DNA from: Cotesia glomerata | Lineage: Eukaryota > Arthropoda > Insecta > Hymenoptera > Braconidae | Direction: 5' to 3' | DNA length: 64,000 nucleotides | Assembly: GCF_020080835.1 (NCBI RefSeq) | Contig: NC_058160.1 | Coordinates: 29,871,152-29,935,151, forward strand | Shown here: positions 36,344-48,918 of the stretch, piece after piece | How positions within the stretch are numbered: position 1 is the first letter of the stretch | Layout of the letters: every line of letters starts with the position of its first letter | The notes under the pieces: generated by a model | Database searches by the model: none | What the model was told of the DNA's origin: nothing | What the model saw: the letters and a program-made list of their open reading frames with translations, nothing else | Program-made: the position numbers and the translations under genes

Positions 36344-37451
36344 GAAATCGAATTATCAATCATTGATCTACCTTCGCCGTTCATTTAATGAAATAAAATA
36401 AATAAAAGTAAGATAATAACTGTAAATACAGACTTACTTTTATTTATTTATTAATTTAACTTAAAACCTATTAATTAATATACGATGGAATATCACACGA
36501 AAGTGAAATGAACTTTCTAATGGCAATTATCAAAGGAGTGAATTAAATGAGGTGAATGTAATGTGTGTTTAGTCTTAACTAGTAATAGTATTGACAAGGT
36601 CGAGTTTATTTTCTTCGCACGATTTAAAATTATCATTTAATATAAATTAAAAGTCGAGAGTACAATACAAAACATTCTTCTCTTAATGATTATAAATTTT
36701 TTATCCGTCATTTTAGTTTTTAATCGACAATTACAGTGACACTGAGACTGAGAATAAAACATGAATTGTCTGAAGAATTTAGTTCCTATTATGGAATAGT
36801 TTGTGACGATACGGTTTTATGCGAGCTAAGCATGAGTGGAGCAAAAAGTTATGCCACGAGAAAACTTGAGCGCTCAGCTCAACTACTTATGGGATAAAAA
36901 ATCTCGGTACAAATTATCTCGGAGTCACGGACATGAGCCATAAGCACCGAGATATTTTTTATATTTTTTTTTAAATATTTTTATTTTTACTCCATTATTT
37001 TATTTTAAATATTTAAATCGTAAATAATTATTTTCTGACCTGTCCCAAGCTATTTAATTGATTAAAATCGCACTTCCTGTCTTGGTTATCAATGCCAGTG
37101 ACCAAAAACCGGTTGGAACATGTTCTAGTCACTTTTTTATTTAAAACCAATAAACTTAACTCTTTTTTGAGTTAATAATTGTTTTAAAAAAGTCCGAGTT
37201 TTTAATTAAACAGTAGAAGTTTTTAATAAATTATTTTTTTTCTCAATAAAATTAAATTTCTAAGAAATTAATCCAAAAATTCCTAATTTTAATCATCCAA
37301 AAACTAAATATACTTGTTAAAAAAAAATTAATTATAATTTACGAGCAGTTAATTTTATTAGCGAACGGTAAAAAAATAAATAAATCTATCCCGTCATCGC
37401 TCTCAATAAAAGCAAGTCCGTAAATTCCTTAATCGCTAATTGCGGGTAAAA

Positions 37452-37763
37452 ATGAATATATCAATGAAAATCATAAGACTGTTGTTTATTGCAACTGCAA
37501 TTATTATAAATAAAATTAAAGCAACTGAAGCTAAAATAAAACAAAAGGAAAGGAGTTGATATATTCTAGCAAAGAATGTGCACGCGATGAGAGAACTACA
37601 GGATCAAGCATCAAAAGGGGGCAACGCCCGAGGTGGCCTTGCTCGCGACCTCCTTGGAAACCTTCCCTGGAGTGTCGGTGCGTGGATGCCTGGAAGCACA
37701 CTCACAGTCTACACAGACGGTATTATTTGCCGAGAGAGACAACCGAGGAAGGGGATGCCTTGA
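37452..37763 (+). pseudogene. unrecognised ORF, signal-peptide-like start, in-frame TGA
   Basis: ATG at 37452 opens a hydrophobic N-terminus (MKIIRLLFIATAIIINKIKA after a four-residue lead) that looks like a secretion signal. TGA at 37557-37559 stops it. The same frame then continues open for 67 codons (37560-37760, with NVHAMRELQDQASKGG, GGLARDLLGNLPWSVGAW, TDGIICRERQ) to TGA at 37761-37763. This second part is conspicuously GC-rich. The opposite strand is also open over part of it (reading SANNTVCVDCECASRHPR), so the coding strand is uncertain. No family is recognised. It could be a broken secreted-peptide gene, an exon after the acceptor-like TATATTCTAG at 37560-37569, or not coding at all. 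Confidence 0.25.
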
Positions 37764-37839
37764 TCCACTGGTGTCCAGAGTGTCATCATTATTTTTCAGC
37801 TTAATGTACTGTTTGTTTATTAAATTTTAATCTTATAAA

Positions 37840-38744
37840 TTATTAGATATAGATGAAAATAAAATTTTGCTTCATTAAATTATGGCTTTTGTTAAATTGC
37901 ACTGTACTTTCTTAACTATTGACGTTTTTAAAGATATAAACTCATCTCAATGTTACACTCATCAAGAGCTTTCATTTGAGTACCCACATGCATTTTTGAT
38001 ATATTTTTCATATATACATATGCATAATATATATAAATATATGAAAAATTGATGTGGGTACTCAAATGAAAGGTCTTGATAAGTGTAACATCGGGATGAG
38101 CTTATATCTTTAAAAATGTCAATATTTCACAAGATATTTGTTAAATTGCATTGTACTTTTTTAACTATTGACATTTTTAAAGATATAAGCTCATTACGAT
38201 GTTACACTCATCAAGAGCTTTCAATTGAGTACCCACATGCATTTTTGATATATTTTTCATATATACATATATATAATATATATAAATATATGAAAAATTG
38301 ATGTGGGTACTCAAATGAAAGGTTTCGATAAGTGTAACATCGGGATGAGCTTATATCTTTAAAAATGTCAGTACTTCTCAAGATACAAGGTAATTTCTTA
38401 ATTATTGACATTTTTTAAGATACAAACTCATTTCGATGTTAGACTCATTAAAACCTTTAATTCAAGTACCCACATGGCATTTTTTATATATTTTATATAT
38501 ATACATATATGGTATTTATTAAATATATAAATATATAAAATATATGAAAAATTGATGTGGATACTCAAATGAAAGGTCTTGATGAGTGTAACATCGGGAT
38601 GAGCTTACATCTTTAAAAATGTCAATAGTTCTCAAGATACAAGGTAATTTCTTAATTATGTATCTAGAGATAGAGCATTTTCGAATGCAACCGAAATTTT
38701 GAAATTTCATTAAAAAATTTTTCTTATTCTCTTAATAATATAGA
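37840..38744 (-). mobile_element. Helitron-like element, copy 4
   Basis: On the minus strand the 5' end is intact: A, then TCTATATTATTAAGAGAATA (T at 38744). Three palindromic units lie at 37920-38640. The 3' hairpin and CTAG are missing; homology fades near 37840 after ATAAAATTTTGCTTCATTAA. Confidence 0.75.
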
Positions 38745-39992
38745 TTTACTTAATCTAAAAAAAATTTTTTAGTTCAATAATTTTTCTTCTTTAATTAAAA
38801 TAAAATTCTTCAAAATAATTTTCTTCAAGATTTTTTCTCTCAATAAAAATCAATACAATTTTTCAATCACTTAAAAAATTGTACTCAGTTCCCGTAAATT
38901 AAACTTGATTAAAGATGAATTTAATCAAAAAGATCTAAGTTGAGATTTATTCTCTCAAACCAAGTAAATTTTTTATCACGAGCGTATATAAAATAAACAC
39001 TAGTACTCTTCTACATCTACGGTGCCTTGACGTGATACTGGTCAGGTAGTTTCTTGACCAGCGTAGCAGTTTTCAGTGTCGTTATAGGCAATAGCTGCTA
39101 GCTTGCAGCTGGCTCTACACTTTTATATTTATTCTTATATACATTAACTTTGTTCAGTGGTATCGCCGGTTTAAAGACCGGTAGGATAGGCACAGGTAGA
39201 ACCAAGGGCTGGGAATTCCTACCTTGTATACGTACTTTTTGCTTTATGCATTCTATATATAATACCCTTCACCACAACTAGTCCGGTTTATGTTTATGTT
39301 TATGTTAATATATAAGCCTGAGAAATTCTAACGCGAAAAATGAGAATCGCCATCTACTTTAAGGACGATACCATCAACATTAACCATCTTTCATACCAAC
39401 CATTCTGCGCATAACTTATCTATCTACTCTCCTTTCCCCCTGGCCTCCCTCGAGTCTCTGCCGACATACAACCCAGTCGCGGATTCACTCCAAGATCAGG
39501 CATGATCTGATCCATTACGTTTCGCATTTTTTAACCGGTTAATTGCATCCATTTTTTAACTTTGTTATTGATGTTATTTCGGTCCGTGAAGAAATACTCA
39601 TTTTTTAGTATCGGGAATATGTATAGATATTATTCATATTGCAAAAGCGATACGGGTCTAGATTATCGTCTAAGATTTTTTTTAAACATTTTATCTAATA
39701 GTTTTTTTAATTGGAAATTTTATTTTTACAGTTAAAATCGAAAATACCTTAAAAATAATCTTAAGCTATCTAAGATTAAGATAAACTCTTTATTTATTTT
39801 TTTTAGAGAACTATTTATGCGTTATCTTTGATATATTGAAGACATAAATTTAAATATCTCAAACACACAATAGGAATATTTAAATTCAGTATCAGTTATA
39901 TGTGATCTCTACTTTTAAATTCCAGACCAATGTATATTGATGGAAAAATTTAGTTGGAAAAAAAATCTTGAATTTAATAAAATTATTTATAA

Positions 39993-40535
39993 CTAGCAAC
40001 CTTGCAGTCACTATGTGACTGCCGTGACTTGTGAACTATAAATAAAATTTTGCTTTATTAAATAATGAATTTTGTTAAATAGCACCGTTCTTTTTTAACT
40101 ATTGACATTTTTTTAAATATAAGCTCATCCCGATGTTACGTTCATCAAGAGCTTTCATTTGAGTACCCACATACATTTTTGATATATTTTTCATATATAC
40201 ATATATATAATATATATTTTAAAGATATAAGCTCATCCTGATGTTACACTCATCAAGAGCTTTGATTTGAGTACCCACATGCATTTTTATATATTTTTCA
40301 TATTTACATATATATAATATATATAAATATATGAAAAATTGATGTGGGTACTCAAATGAAAGGTCTCGATGAGTGTAACATCGGGATGAGCTTATATTTT
40401 TCAAAATGTCAATAATTCACAAGATACAAGGCAATTTCTTAATTATGTATCTAGAGATACATTTTTGAATGTTGCCGATTTTATCATATGACTATGCTAG
40501 ATACAAAATTTTTCTTACTCTCTTAATAATATAGA
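39993..40535 (-). mobile_element. Helitron-like element, copy 5 (both ends intact)
   Basis: Most complete copy. The 5' end TCTATATTATTAAGAGAGTA starts at 40535, flanked by A. The 3' hairpin GCAGTCACATAGTGACTGC, AAGGTTG and CTAG end at 39993, flanked by T. The interior has one full palindromic unit (40215-40410) and a truncated one (40100-40215). The total length is 543 bases with no ORF, so it depends on an autonomous partner elsewhere. Confidence 0.85.
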
Positions 40536-43072
40536 TTAAAAAAATTTGTTTTGTAAAATATTTTTTAAAAATTTTTAATTGATTATTTTAACACACTATT
40601 TAAAACAAATTAATTTTTTTTTAATTATATTTTATCTTTAGAATCTATTTTTTTTATCAATGTAGTTACAAAATTAAAAAATAAAAAAATTATTAGTAAA
40701 ATTTCAATAAAAAAAAATGATTAAATAAATTAACCTACGTCATAAATTTTGAATATTTTTTTTTAGCTTATATAGAAAGTATAGATTATAAAATATTCAG
40801 CAGTTAATTATCTAAAGTTAGTTTTTAATAAAAATATTAAATAATAAAATTAATGACAATAATTTATGACGTTAACGAGGTACAACGGCAAAAGATTTTC
40901 CATCTCAGTGAGACGTGTTATAAATTATGTAATCACAATTAGAATTACGCACGCGATTGGTATAAGAAAGCATTACATGCGTTTCTTTAAAATGTATATG
41001 TGAGGAGTAGAGTATTTTACTCGGTACCCACAATAAACCACAGCTATTTTATAAGACACTCTATCAGCAAGTACAGCAAGTATGTGTATGTAAGTATGAA
41101 CTTTCCTTGCATTATTACTTACTGTGTCTCAAATTCACGCGGAAGTTAGCTGCCTCTGGCACGTCTCGGCATCCATTATGCATGGATATCAAGAAAAGAG
41201 CAAACGGAATCTCTGTTAAGCTCGGCTGTTGTTATGTCGGAATCTAAATCTCTACGTACGGCTCTTGTAAATACAAATTAGCTTGTACCTTTTCCTTTTT
41301 TTGCTATTAAAATATTTATACTTATTTATAAATTTCCCAATTCACCGACAAGGGTAAAAAAAAGTAAAAAGAAAATTTATTTATAAATATAATTACTGTT
41401 TCCTGTCTTGTGTGCATAAACTTGTCAACTAGCTGTTACGTCAGCAAATATAATAATATATTACGCAATACAACCTTGCAATAAAGATATGTATGGTATT
41501 CTTAAGTTCCGGTACACCTTGCTGCATCTCTTGGATTATTTCTTATTTATTATTACTGCAAGAAAATTTGCAACCTTTATATCTACCAATAAGACTGCGC
41601 TCATTTTCATCTAAATATACAATAATAATCGCTACATCCTTTCTGATGTCATCACGCTCAAGATTATGCGTAATTATTTTTATTTATTGAATATTAGATA
41701 TTGATTTTGTATATGAGGATAATAATAAGAGAAACCTCAGGATGTTTCATATCATGACGTACTTTTATTGTTATTTAACGATCCCACGTAAACGGGATTT
41801 CGATTGGATTCGATTTCTTGAATTCCCGGTAATTTTGAAATCGAAATATTATAAATAACTTAATTATTACTGAGAAATTCCGTGAGTGTTTTTTTACCTC
41901 ATAAATATCCGTTATTAAAAATTTATGCTACGGTTTTACTGTTTCCGCTTTTTCTGGGCTTAAATTGCTTTGGATCTAATTTTTTTTAGCTTTAATGGTC
42001 CGTTAAAAATAATTTATTCACTTAAAAAAATTGCTATCAAAAACACATTTGTGGCTTTTATATAAATGGTTCATATTTAGATTGAAAAAATTGACCTAAA
42101 TTTGAAATTGTATATCACTTAATAAAAAAAAATCATTAATTTTTGGTAAAAAAAAAAAATATTTAGTATAATTTTTTATAAATTTTACAATTAAAAAATT
42201 TCATCAAAATTTTTAATTTTAAAATGATAAAAATCAGTTAATTTAAAATTTTAATAAAAGTATAATCAAAAATTTAAAATTGTATCACATTTAATAAAAA
42301 TAATCATTAATTTTTAATAAAATAAAAAAATTAATGATGTAATTTATTGGAAATTTTACAATTGAAAAATTTCATTAAAAATTTTTAATTTTTAGAAGAA
42401 AAAAAATTATTTAATTTAGTATTTTGATAAAAAAATAATCAAAAATTTTAAATATCACATTTGATAAAAAAAAATCATTAATTTTTAATAAAGTAAAAAA
42501 ATTATTGATGTAAATTATTGTAAATTTTACAATTAAAAAATTTAATTAAAAATTTTTAATTTTTAGAGGGAGAAAAATCATTTAATTTAAAATTTTGATA
42601 AAAAAATTAAAAATCTAAATAAAAATAAAAAAAATTCGGTGTCACTTAACATTTAATTAAAAAAAAAAAAAAAAAAAAATGATTAATTTTTGATGAAATA
42701 AAAAAATTTCCTAAATAAAACAATTTTATAAAAAAGAAGAATTAAATACCGAATTTTATTTAAAAGTAATCACGGAAACACAACACCTTGACTTTAAAAT
42801 TCGTAACCGTTACATGTGTATTGTCTAGAACGTGATCTTATTACAATTACAAGGTAATGCTTGGGTGGTTGGGATCGTGTCATCCAGTGCATAAACTTTT
42901 TTTATATTACACATATATAAAGTCTGTCTACAAAGAAGAACAGGTATAATGATAAAGTAAAGCAAGGAGAGTCCAGTGCGTGTTATCTAACTTAATTCAA
43001 TAATAAAGTCCGGTGGATATAAAAAAATAAAAATAAAAATAATAAAGAGCGATGGGAGTACTGGAACAGTGA

Positions 43073-43294
43073 TTGAAGTTACAAGTAATACCGAGTAAAG
43101 AAGAAGTCAAACAAGGAGTAAAAATAAAAAAAGGCATAAAGAAACTCGGGCTGCCTTTCATGGATACTTTCATCGATGCCAAGATCATTTTATTGCAACG
43201 AAACTTGTCGTTCGGCGCCGATATCAGAGCGTACTCCAACATTACTCTTAAAACTTCAGACAGTTCTGAAGGAAAAAACATTTATAACAAATGA
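43073..43294 (+). CDS. unrecognised ORF (~73 codons), doubtful
   Basis: Open frame right after a TGA, with no ATG until MDTFIDAKIILLQ. It includes EEVKQGVKIKKGIKKLGLPF and RNLSFGADIRAYSNITLKTS. Base composition is less AT-rich than its surroundings. The reverse strand is also open over the same span, so the direction is uncertain. It may be an old exon or retroelement remnant. Confidence 0.18.
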   Translation: MKLQVIPSKEEVKQGVKIKKGIKKLGLPFMDTFIDAKIILLQRNLSFGADIRAYSNITLKTSDSSEGKNIYNK

Positions 43295-44039
43295 GTTATA
43301 AAATCCAATTCAAGTATGTATCAGAGTACCTACAACCTACTATCTGATTAATCACTCCTAACTATTTCTTCAATTATTGCATTATTACGTTTACAATCCA
43401 TCTGTCTATTATTTTTATTTATATTTATATTTATACTGAAACAAACAATGGGGTAATATCAAATTTGTTTCGCTTATCACAACATTTATTAGCAGAACAA
43501 TGGACGCAGTTATTAAATTCTGAGAATATCTTACTTTGCATGATACCGAAGATATACTCACTTAGTTATTGTTCCATTAATATCTATTTATTATCCAGTT
43601 CAATTACAATCCTGCTGTACAGAGAATGACAGTGAGAAAATCTCTCGATATTTACATTCGTAAAATTATTTTAATTAAAGAAATTATTCGAAATTTCATT
43701 TCGTCCAAATTAAATAATTAATTACACTGCGTGCGAAACAATTAACGAAATCATCGCCGCATTTTTATTAACCAGATTTAAATAAATTAACGAAAATTAA
43801 AGTATGTTGAGTTTCTTTTCTCCAAATTAATATAACATTCCTTTTAATTACCGAATTTATTATTTATTAATGATAATTAGTTTTCATATTTTTATCTGAT
43901 TTCGTACTACTCTAGTCTAGTGTAATCTAAATATGGTAATCATCCTGAAGTAGGGCTCCGCCTATTTATGGCCATAAAAAATGACTAAATTGTTATTTTA
44001 TATTAAATTTTTAATTTAAAAATTTTTTTTTATTGAAAC

Positions 44040-44812
44040 TAGTCAGTTTTGTTAATTTTCTTTGTACTTTTTTAACTATTGACATTTTTAAAGATATAAG
44101 CTCATCCCAATGTTACACTCATCAAGAGCTTTTATTTGAGTACCCACATGCATTTTTGATATATTTTTCATATATACGTATATATAATATATATAAATAT
44201 ATGAAAAATTGATATGGATACTCAAATGAAAGGTCTCGATGAGTGTAACATCGGGATGAGCTTATATCATTTAAAATGTTAATATTTATCAAGATACAAG
44301 GTCATTTCTTAATTATGTATCTAGAGATAGAGGTAGAGGTAAGAAATGACCTTGTATCTTATGAACTATTGACATTTTTAAAGATATAAGCTCATCCCAA
44401 TGTTACACTCATCAAGAGCTTTTATTTGAGTACCCACATGCATTTTTGATATATTTTTCATATATACGTATATATAATATATATAAATATATGAAAAATT
44501 GATGTGGGTACTCAAATGAAAGGTCTCGATGAATGTAATGTCAGGGTGAGCTTATATCTTTAAAAATGTCAATAGTTCACACGATACAAGGTCATTTCTT
44601 AATTATGTATTCAAAGATAGAGTATTTTCGAATCCAGCCTAAATACTTATCATTATAAATTGACTATCGGTGAAAATAAAATGAAACCTTGAAAAGGCAC
44701 AAATTTAAATCAAGATCTTTGCAATAACTCTAAATTTGACTAAAAAAAACTCGATTTTATAATACGACTATCCTGGACACAAAATTTTTTTCTTATTCTC
44801 TTAAAATATAGA
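44040..44812 (-). mobile_element. Helitron-like element, copy 6
   Basis: The 5' end TCTATATTTTAAGAGAATAA starts at 44812 (minus strand), flanked by A. It has a long 5' body including GTGCCTTTTCAAGGTTTCAT. Two palindromic units at about 44080-44580 are separated by a fused internal boundary (CTAGAGATAGAGGTAGAGGT, about 44320-44340). The 3' terminus is lost. Confidence 0.75.
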
Positions 44813-45989
44813 TTTCTTTTTAAATTAACTGCAAAGTATTTTATGTATTTTTTAATAATTTTTTTATATCTTTTTTTATGTTAATTACCAATAAAAAAAT
44901 TTTTTTTAATTAGCAGTATAATTTAAATTACTCTAAAAATATATAAAATTTTAAAGATATGAAGAGATGATACAGCATTATAATCTTAACAACAGTCAGC
45001 CTGAATACGTCACTAATAATGTACTATTTGATCAAAAATACAAACTCACAACATTATCTTGACTATAACTATCAATTGTCCCGTGTAAGTGACTATTTTG
45101 TTATCAGCTATTTAATTAAAATATTATCTGCCGGAGACAAAAAAAATAAAAAAGTAATAATAGTTACATCAAACAGAAGTGAGTAAAAAAATTTAAAGAA
45201 TTCAAAGAATGAAAAGTTTGTCTGTAATTAAAATATCAATAACAGGTAAATCGAGTTGTATTTTTTTGGGCGATAATTCTAGTTCAATGCTCGAAGTATA
45301 CTCTCTAAACTATTTCACGCGGAAGTATCGAGTTGGGTAGTCGGTAGCACACACACACACTAATAATATATGCATACGCGTACGCGTATAATTAAGGAGC
45401 ATAAGAACCCGACATGCTTGCGTGATTTAAAGTTTAATCATAGGTGAATATTACGGGGAAGGCGTTGAATTGCTAGGCTCCGTTGACGAGTAGAGACTCT
45501 AGAAGTGAAATGGTTATTTATATTTATACTCATTCCGTAGTACGGTACAACATCTCGTTGAATATGAAAGGAAACTGCGAAAGTTTATCAATTAAATATT
45601 TATTATCGTTTTTTATCTCACTCGACGAAACACAGATAAATATATTACTAATCACTCGACGATTAATTATCGCTCAAGGATTTCAGTTAATGTTATTACA
45701 AAACTACCGGATGGTTTTCTGTGTTTTGTGGAACTTTATCTGGCGCCTGCATATCTTATAAATCAAGATAAAAATTAAAAGAGGTTAAAATGTAATACTG
45801 ATACGATTATTTCGTCAGAATTGTTGATAAATACAATAGTTATGATAATAAACAATATATAATTCATTTTTATGGATAACCTGATAGAAGATTTAGTTCA
45901 AGGAAAAAATCTTCCCCATCCCAGGAAATTCATTGTTTTGAATTAAATAGAACAATTTTAATTTTTTTTATCATTATTTAAATCATAAT

Positions 45990-46924
45990 TAAAAAAATAA
46001 TGACTCTTGTTAAATTGCAATGTACTTTCTAAACTATTGACGTTTTTAAAGATATAAGCTCATCCCGATGTTACACTCATCAAGAGCTTTCATTTGAGCA
46101 CCCACATGCATGTTTGATATATTTTTCATATATACATATATATAAATATATAAAATATATGAAAAATTGCTGTGGGTACTCAAATGAAAGGTCTCGATGA
46201 GTGTAATGTCGGGGTGAGCTTATATCTTTAAAAATGTCAATATTTCACAAGATACAAGGTCATTTCTTAATTATTGACATTTTTTAAGATATAAGCTCAT
46301 TTCGATGTTACACTCATCGAGACCTTTCATTTAAGTACCCACAAGACACTTTTCATATATTTTATATATATGGTATTCGTGAAATATATAAATATGTAAA
46401 ATATCTGAAAAATTAATGTGGGTACTCAAATTAAAGCTCTCGATGAGTGTAATGTCGGGGTGAGCTTATATCCTTAAAAATGTCAATATTTCACAAGATA
46501 TTTGTTAAATTGCACTGTACTTTCTTAACTATTGACGTTTTTAAAGATATAAGCTCATTCCGACGTTACACTAATCAAGAGTTTTCATTTGAGTACCCAC
46601 ATGCATTTTTGATATATTTTTCATATATACATATATATAATATATACAAATATATGAAAAATTGATGTGGGTACTCAAATGAAAGATCTCGATGAGTATA
46701 ACATCGGGATGAGTTTGTATTTTTAAAAATGTCAATAGTTCTCAAGATACAAGGTCATTTTTTAATTACGTATGTAGAGATAGAGCATTTTCGAATGCAG
46801 CCTAAATACTTATCACAATAAATCGACTATTGGTGAGAATTAAATAAAGCCTTGAAAAGGCACAAAGTCAAGTTAAGACCTTTGCAATGCCACTAAATTT
46901 TACTTATTCTCTTAATAATATAGA
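45990..46924 (-). mobile_element. Helitron-like element, copy 7
   Basis: The 5' end TCTATATTATTAAGAGAATA begins at 46924, flanked by A. The full 5' body is TTTAGTGGCATTGCAAAGGT, GTGCCTTTTCAAGGC, AATAGTCGATTTATTGTGAT, AGGCTGCATTCGAAAATGC. Three palindromic units follow (46035-46740). The 3' end is truncated. Confidence 0.8.
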
Positions 46925-46969
46925 TAATAATAACAATAACAATAACAATAATAATAATAATAATAATAG
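46925..46969. repeat. AAT/AAC microsatellite
   Basis: A run of AAT and AAC triplets directly at the 5' border of Helitron copy 7. The element appears to have inserted beside an existing microsatellite. Confidence 0.85.
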
Positions 46970-47321
46970 GTATAAAATTTCAAGCTAAGTAAAAAAATTT
47001 GTTCGGATGATTTTATTAACAAATTTAACGATCCCGTGAAATATCTAATAGGCGAGTAGTAAAAAATAGAATCGAATGATCGTTAAAAATAATGTTATCT
47101 GTTATATTGAATTCCAGGTACGCATTTTTTCTGTGTCGTATTTTATTTAAAATAATTCAATAAGTTGTAAGGAATGGGAGTACCTGTACCTACTCGGGCA
47201 GGCAGTAATGTGGTGTGTCGTGTACTGCGGATGGGATAGGATAGGATTGAATGCAGGATGGAGCGTAGTATGGAGAAAATAGTCGGCAGACAGGTTGAGC
47301 ACGAAAGGACTATAAACATGA

Positions 47322-47738
47322 ATGGCTGAGCGACGATTGAGATCGGCACGAGCGTATTATGCTCAAGAGTGCACCATAGATACCAGGATCGGCATCACTA
47401 TCATCAGCATAGTTCCAGTCCTAGTCATGGTAATGCTGCTATCTGTCTATGTAGTGTATAGTAGTAGTGTTATATCGAAGGATACTAAAGAGGAGGAGCA
47501 GGAAGAAGAGAGCAAAAAAACGTACGTTTACGTTCCGAGGTCATCGAATGGGAAGCCGTTAAAAGTACTGAGCAATAAGCTCGCTGCCCTACGGACCGTG
47601 AATAGCCAATGTACGGAGCTACGATTTTATAATTATTATTGTACCTGCAATCCAAGTCCCCGGTACTTTCAGGCTAATGTTCCTTGTCTAACTCTCGATT
47701 CTCTGATAAAAAATATCCTAATAATCCGGGGGGAGTAA
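47322..47738 (+). CDS. orphan ORF, predicted single-pass membrane protein (138 aa)
   Basis: It opens at ATG 47322 and closes at TAA 47736-47738. Order: a basic N-terminus (MAERRLRSARAYYAQE), one clear membrane segment at about residues 24-50 (GITIISIVPVLVMVMLLSVY and following), an acidic stretch (KEEEQEEESKK), then a Cys-containing tail (SQCTELRF, CTCNPSPRY, VPCLT). Base composition is much richer in GC than the flanks, as expected for coding DNA in this AT-rich background. No family is recognised, and it lies in cobl intron 1 on the opposite strand. A competing short upstream ATG (ATGAATGGCTGA) precedes it. It could be lineage-specific, part of a larger spliced gene, or chance. Confidence 0.35.
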   Translation: MAERRLRSARAYYAQECTIDTRIGITIISIVPVLVMVMLLSVYVVYSSSVISKDTKEEEQEEESKKTYVYVPRSSNGKPLKVLSNKLAALRTVNSQCTELRFYNYYCTCNPSPRYFQANVPCLTLDSLIKNILIIRGE

Positions 47739-47834
47739 AAACTTTTACTGCTTTTTAATGAAGTCTATTTAACCACTTAAATTTACCGGCGTTTAAATTT
47801 ATCTAATACTTATTGCAGGTATGTTATATATTGT

Positions 47835-48126
47835 ACACAGAGAAAGATAAATTATTCTCTAGTCAAGGATTTCTTGAATATTTTTTTTTTTAATTAAATA
47901 TTTAAATTTATTTATTACAAATTGACTTATCTGATTTAGAAAATATTTTTTATTATCATTTAAATCTTCAGATAAGAAAATATACTTTCGATAATTATCA
48001 AAAATATTTTGTAAAAAAATTCCAAATGTGAAAATTAAAAAAATTTTTTTCTGTAATTTAATTATTAGGAAATTATTTATTGTCGGCTAAATATTAGTAT
48101 CATTAAGAAAAATTTTTTTTCTCAAT
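47835..48126. mobile_element. possible CACAGAGAAA-ended MITE
   Basis: Left end TACACAGAGAAAGATAAATT with TAGTCAAGGATTTCTTGA; right end AAGAAAAATTTTTTTTCTCA followed by ATGTACA, partly inverted. The interior is palindromic around AAATATTTTTTATTATCATT. Weaker than other members. Confidence 0.45.
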
Positions 48127-48439
48127 GTACATTACTACATACATTAGTATTTAAAAAAATGAACAAGTTTTACTTTTAAAATTTACGTTTTTGTTTGTAT
48201 ACCAGTCATTAATAATCTTTAATGTCAGCGAATATATAATTGATGGTTAAGTATCGATATTAATATTGCTAATGAGATTACACAATACATAATATTACAA
48301 TTGAATGCAATATTTCATCAATGATGTATACGCTTGATATTATTTTTCAATGGAGATTAATAATTACTAAAAAAATTATCCTTAAAGAAAAATAACAATA
48401 GTCTTAACTTTTAAAGCAATTTTTAGTTTCAATAAAAAA

Positions 48440-48636
48440 TTTATGAAAATAAAGTTAGCCGGCATCTAAAAATTTTTATGATTTTTTTTATTAAAGAATT
48501 ATTACAAAAAAATTTTTTCATTTGTTAAAAATTTCAAAAACTGTAAGTGCAATTTTTTAAAAATATTTTTTAGTTACAATTTAATAAATTAAGCAAAATA
48601 AAAAAATCAAAAATGTCGGCTAACTTTTTTATTATA
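48440..48636. mobile_element. MITE family C (GTTAGCCGAC palindrome)
   Basis: Left end AAAGTTAGCCGGCATCTAAA; right end AAAAATGTCGGCTAACTTTT, inverted, and nearly palindromic throughout. This is the commonest short repeat of the 48-57 kb stretch. Other members: 49292-49484, 50434-50622, 50638-50806, 53934-54123, 54333-54512, 56284-56482 and 56637-56832. Confidence 0.75.
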
Positions 48637-48668
48637 AAAAAATTTCATATCTAAAAAATTAATTAATA

Positions 48669-48918
48669 CACTGATAGGATTTGTTTATAGTTAAAAATAT
48701 TTAACAAATTATTTATAAGAGACCACTTTTTAGTCCTTAACAAATATTTCTAGTATTTAAAAAGATTTATTAATATTTAATAAATGAATATCAGATTTAT
48801 TAAATACAAACAAATCATTTTAAATACTAAGAAATATTTATTTAATACTAAAAAGTGGTCTCTAATAAATAATTTGTTAACTATTAATTTTTTAGTACAA
48901 ATCAATCCTTCTATAGTG
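48669..48918. mobile_element. MITE family B, copy 3
   Basis: Ends CACTGATAGGATTTGTTTAT and AATCCTTCTATAGTG. It is very close to copy 2 over most of its length, which suggests fairly recent spread. Confidence 0.8.

Noticed and set aside
37557..37559. UGA as selenocysteine
   Set aside because: No SECIS-like structure was recognised, and studied hymenopterans lack selenoproteins.
39000..39260. microRNA hairpin near CTGGTCAGGTAGTTTCTTGACCAG
   Set aside because: The stem is only seven base pairs with no extension and no known miRNA seed.
45483..45761. 92-codon plus-strand ORF
   Set aside because: AT-driven composition, no domain, no conserved pattern and no neighbouring exons.
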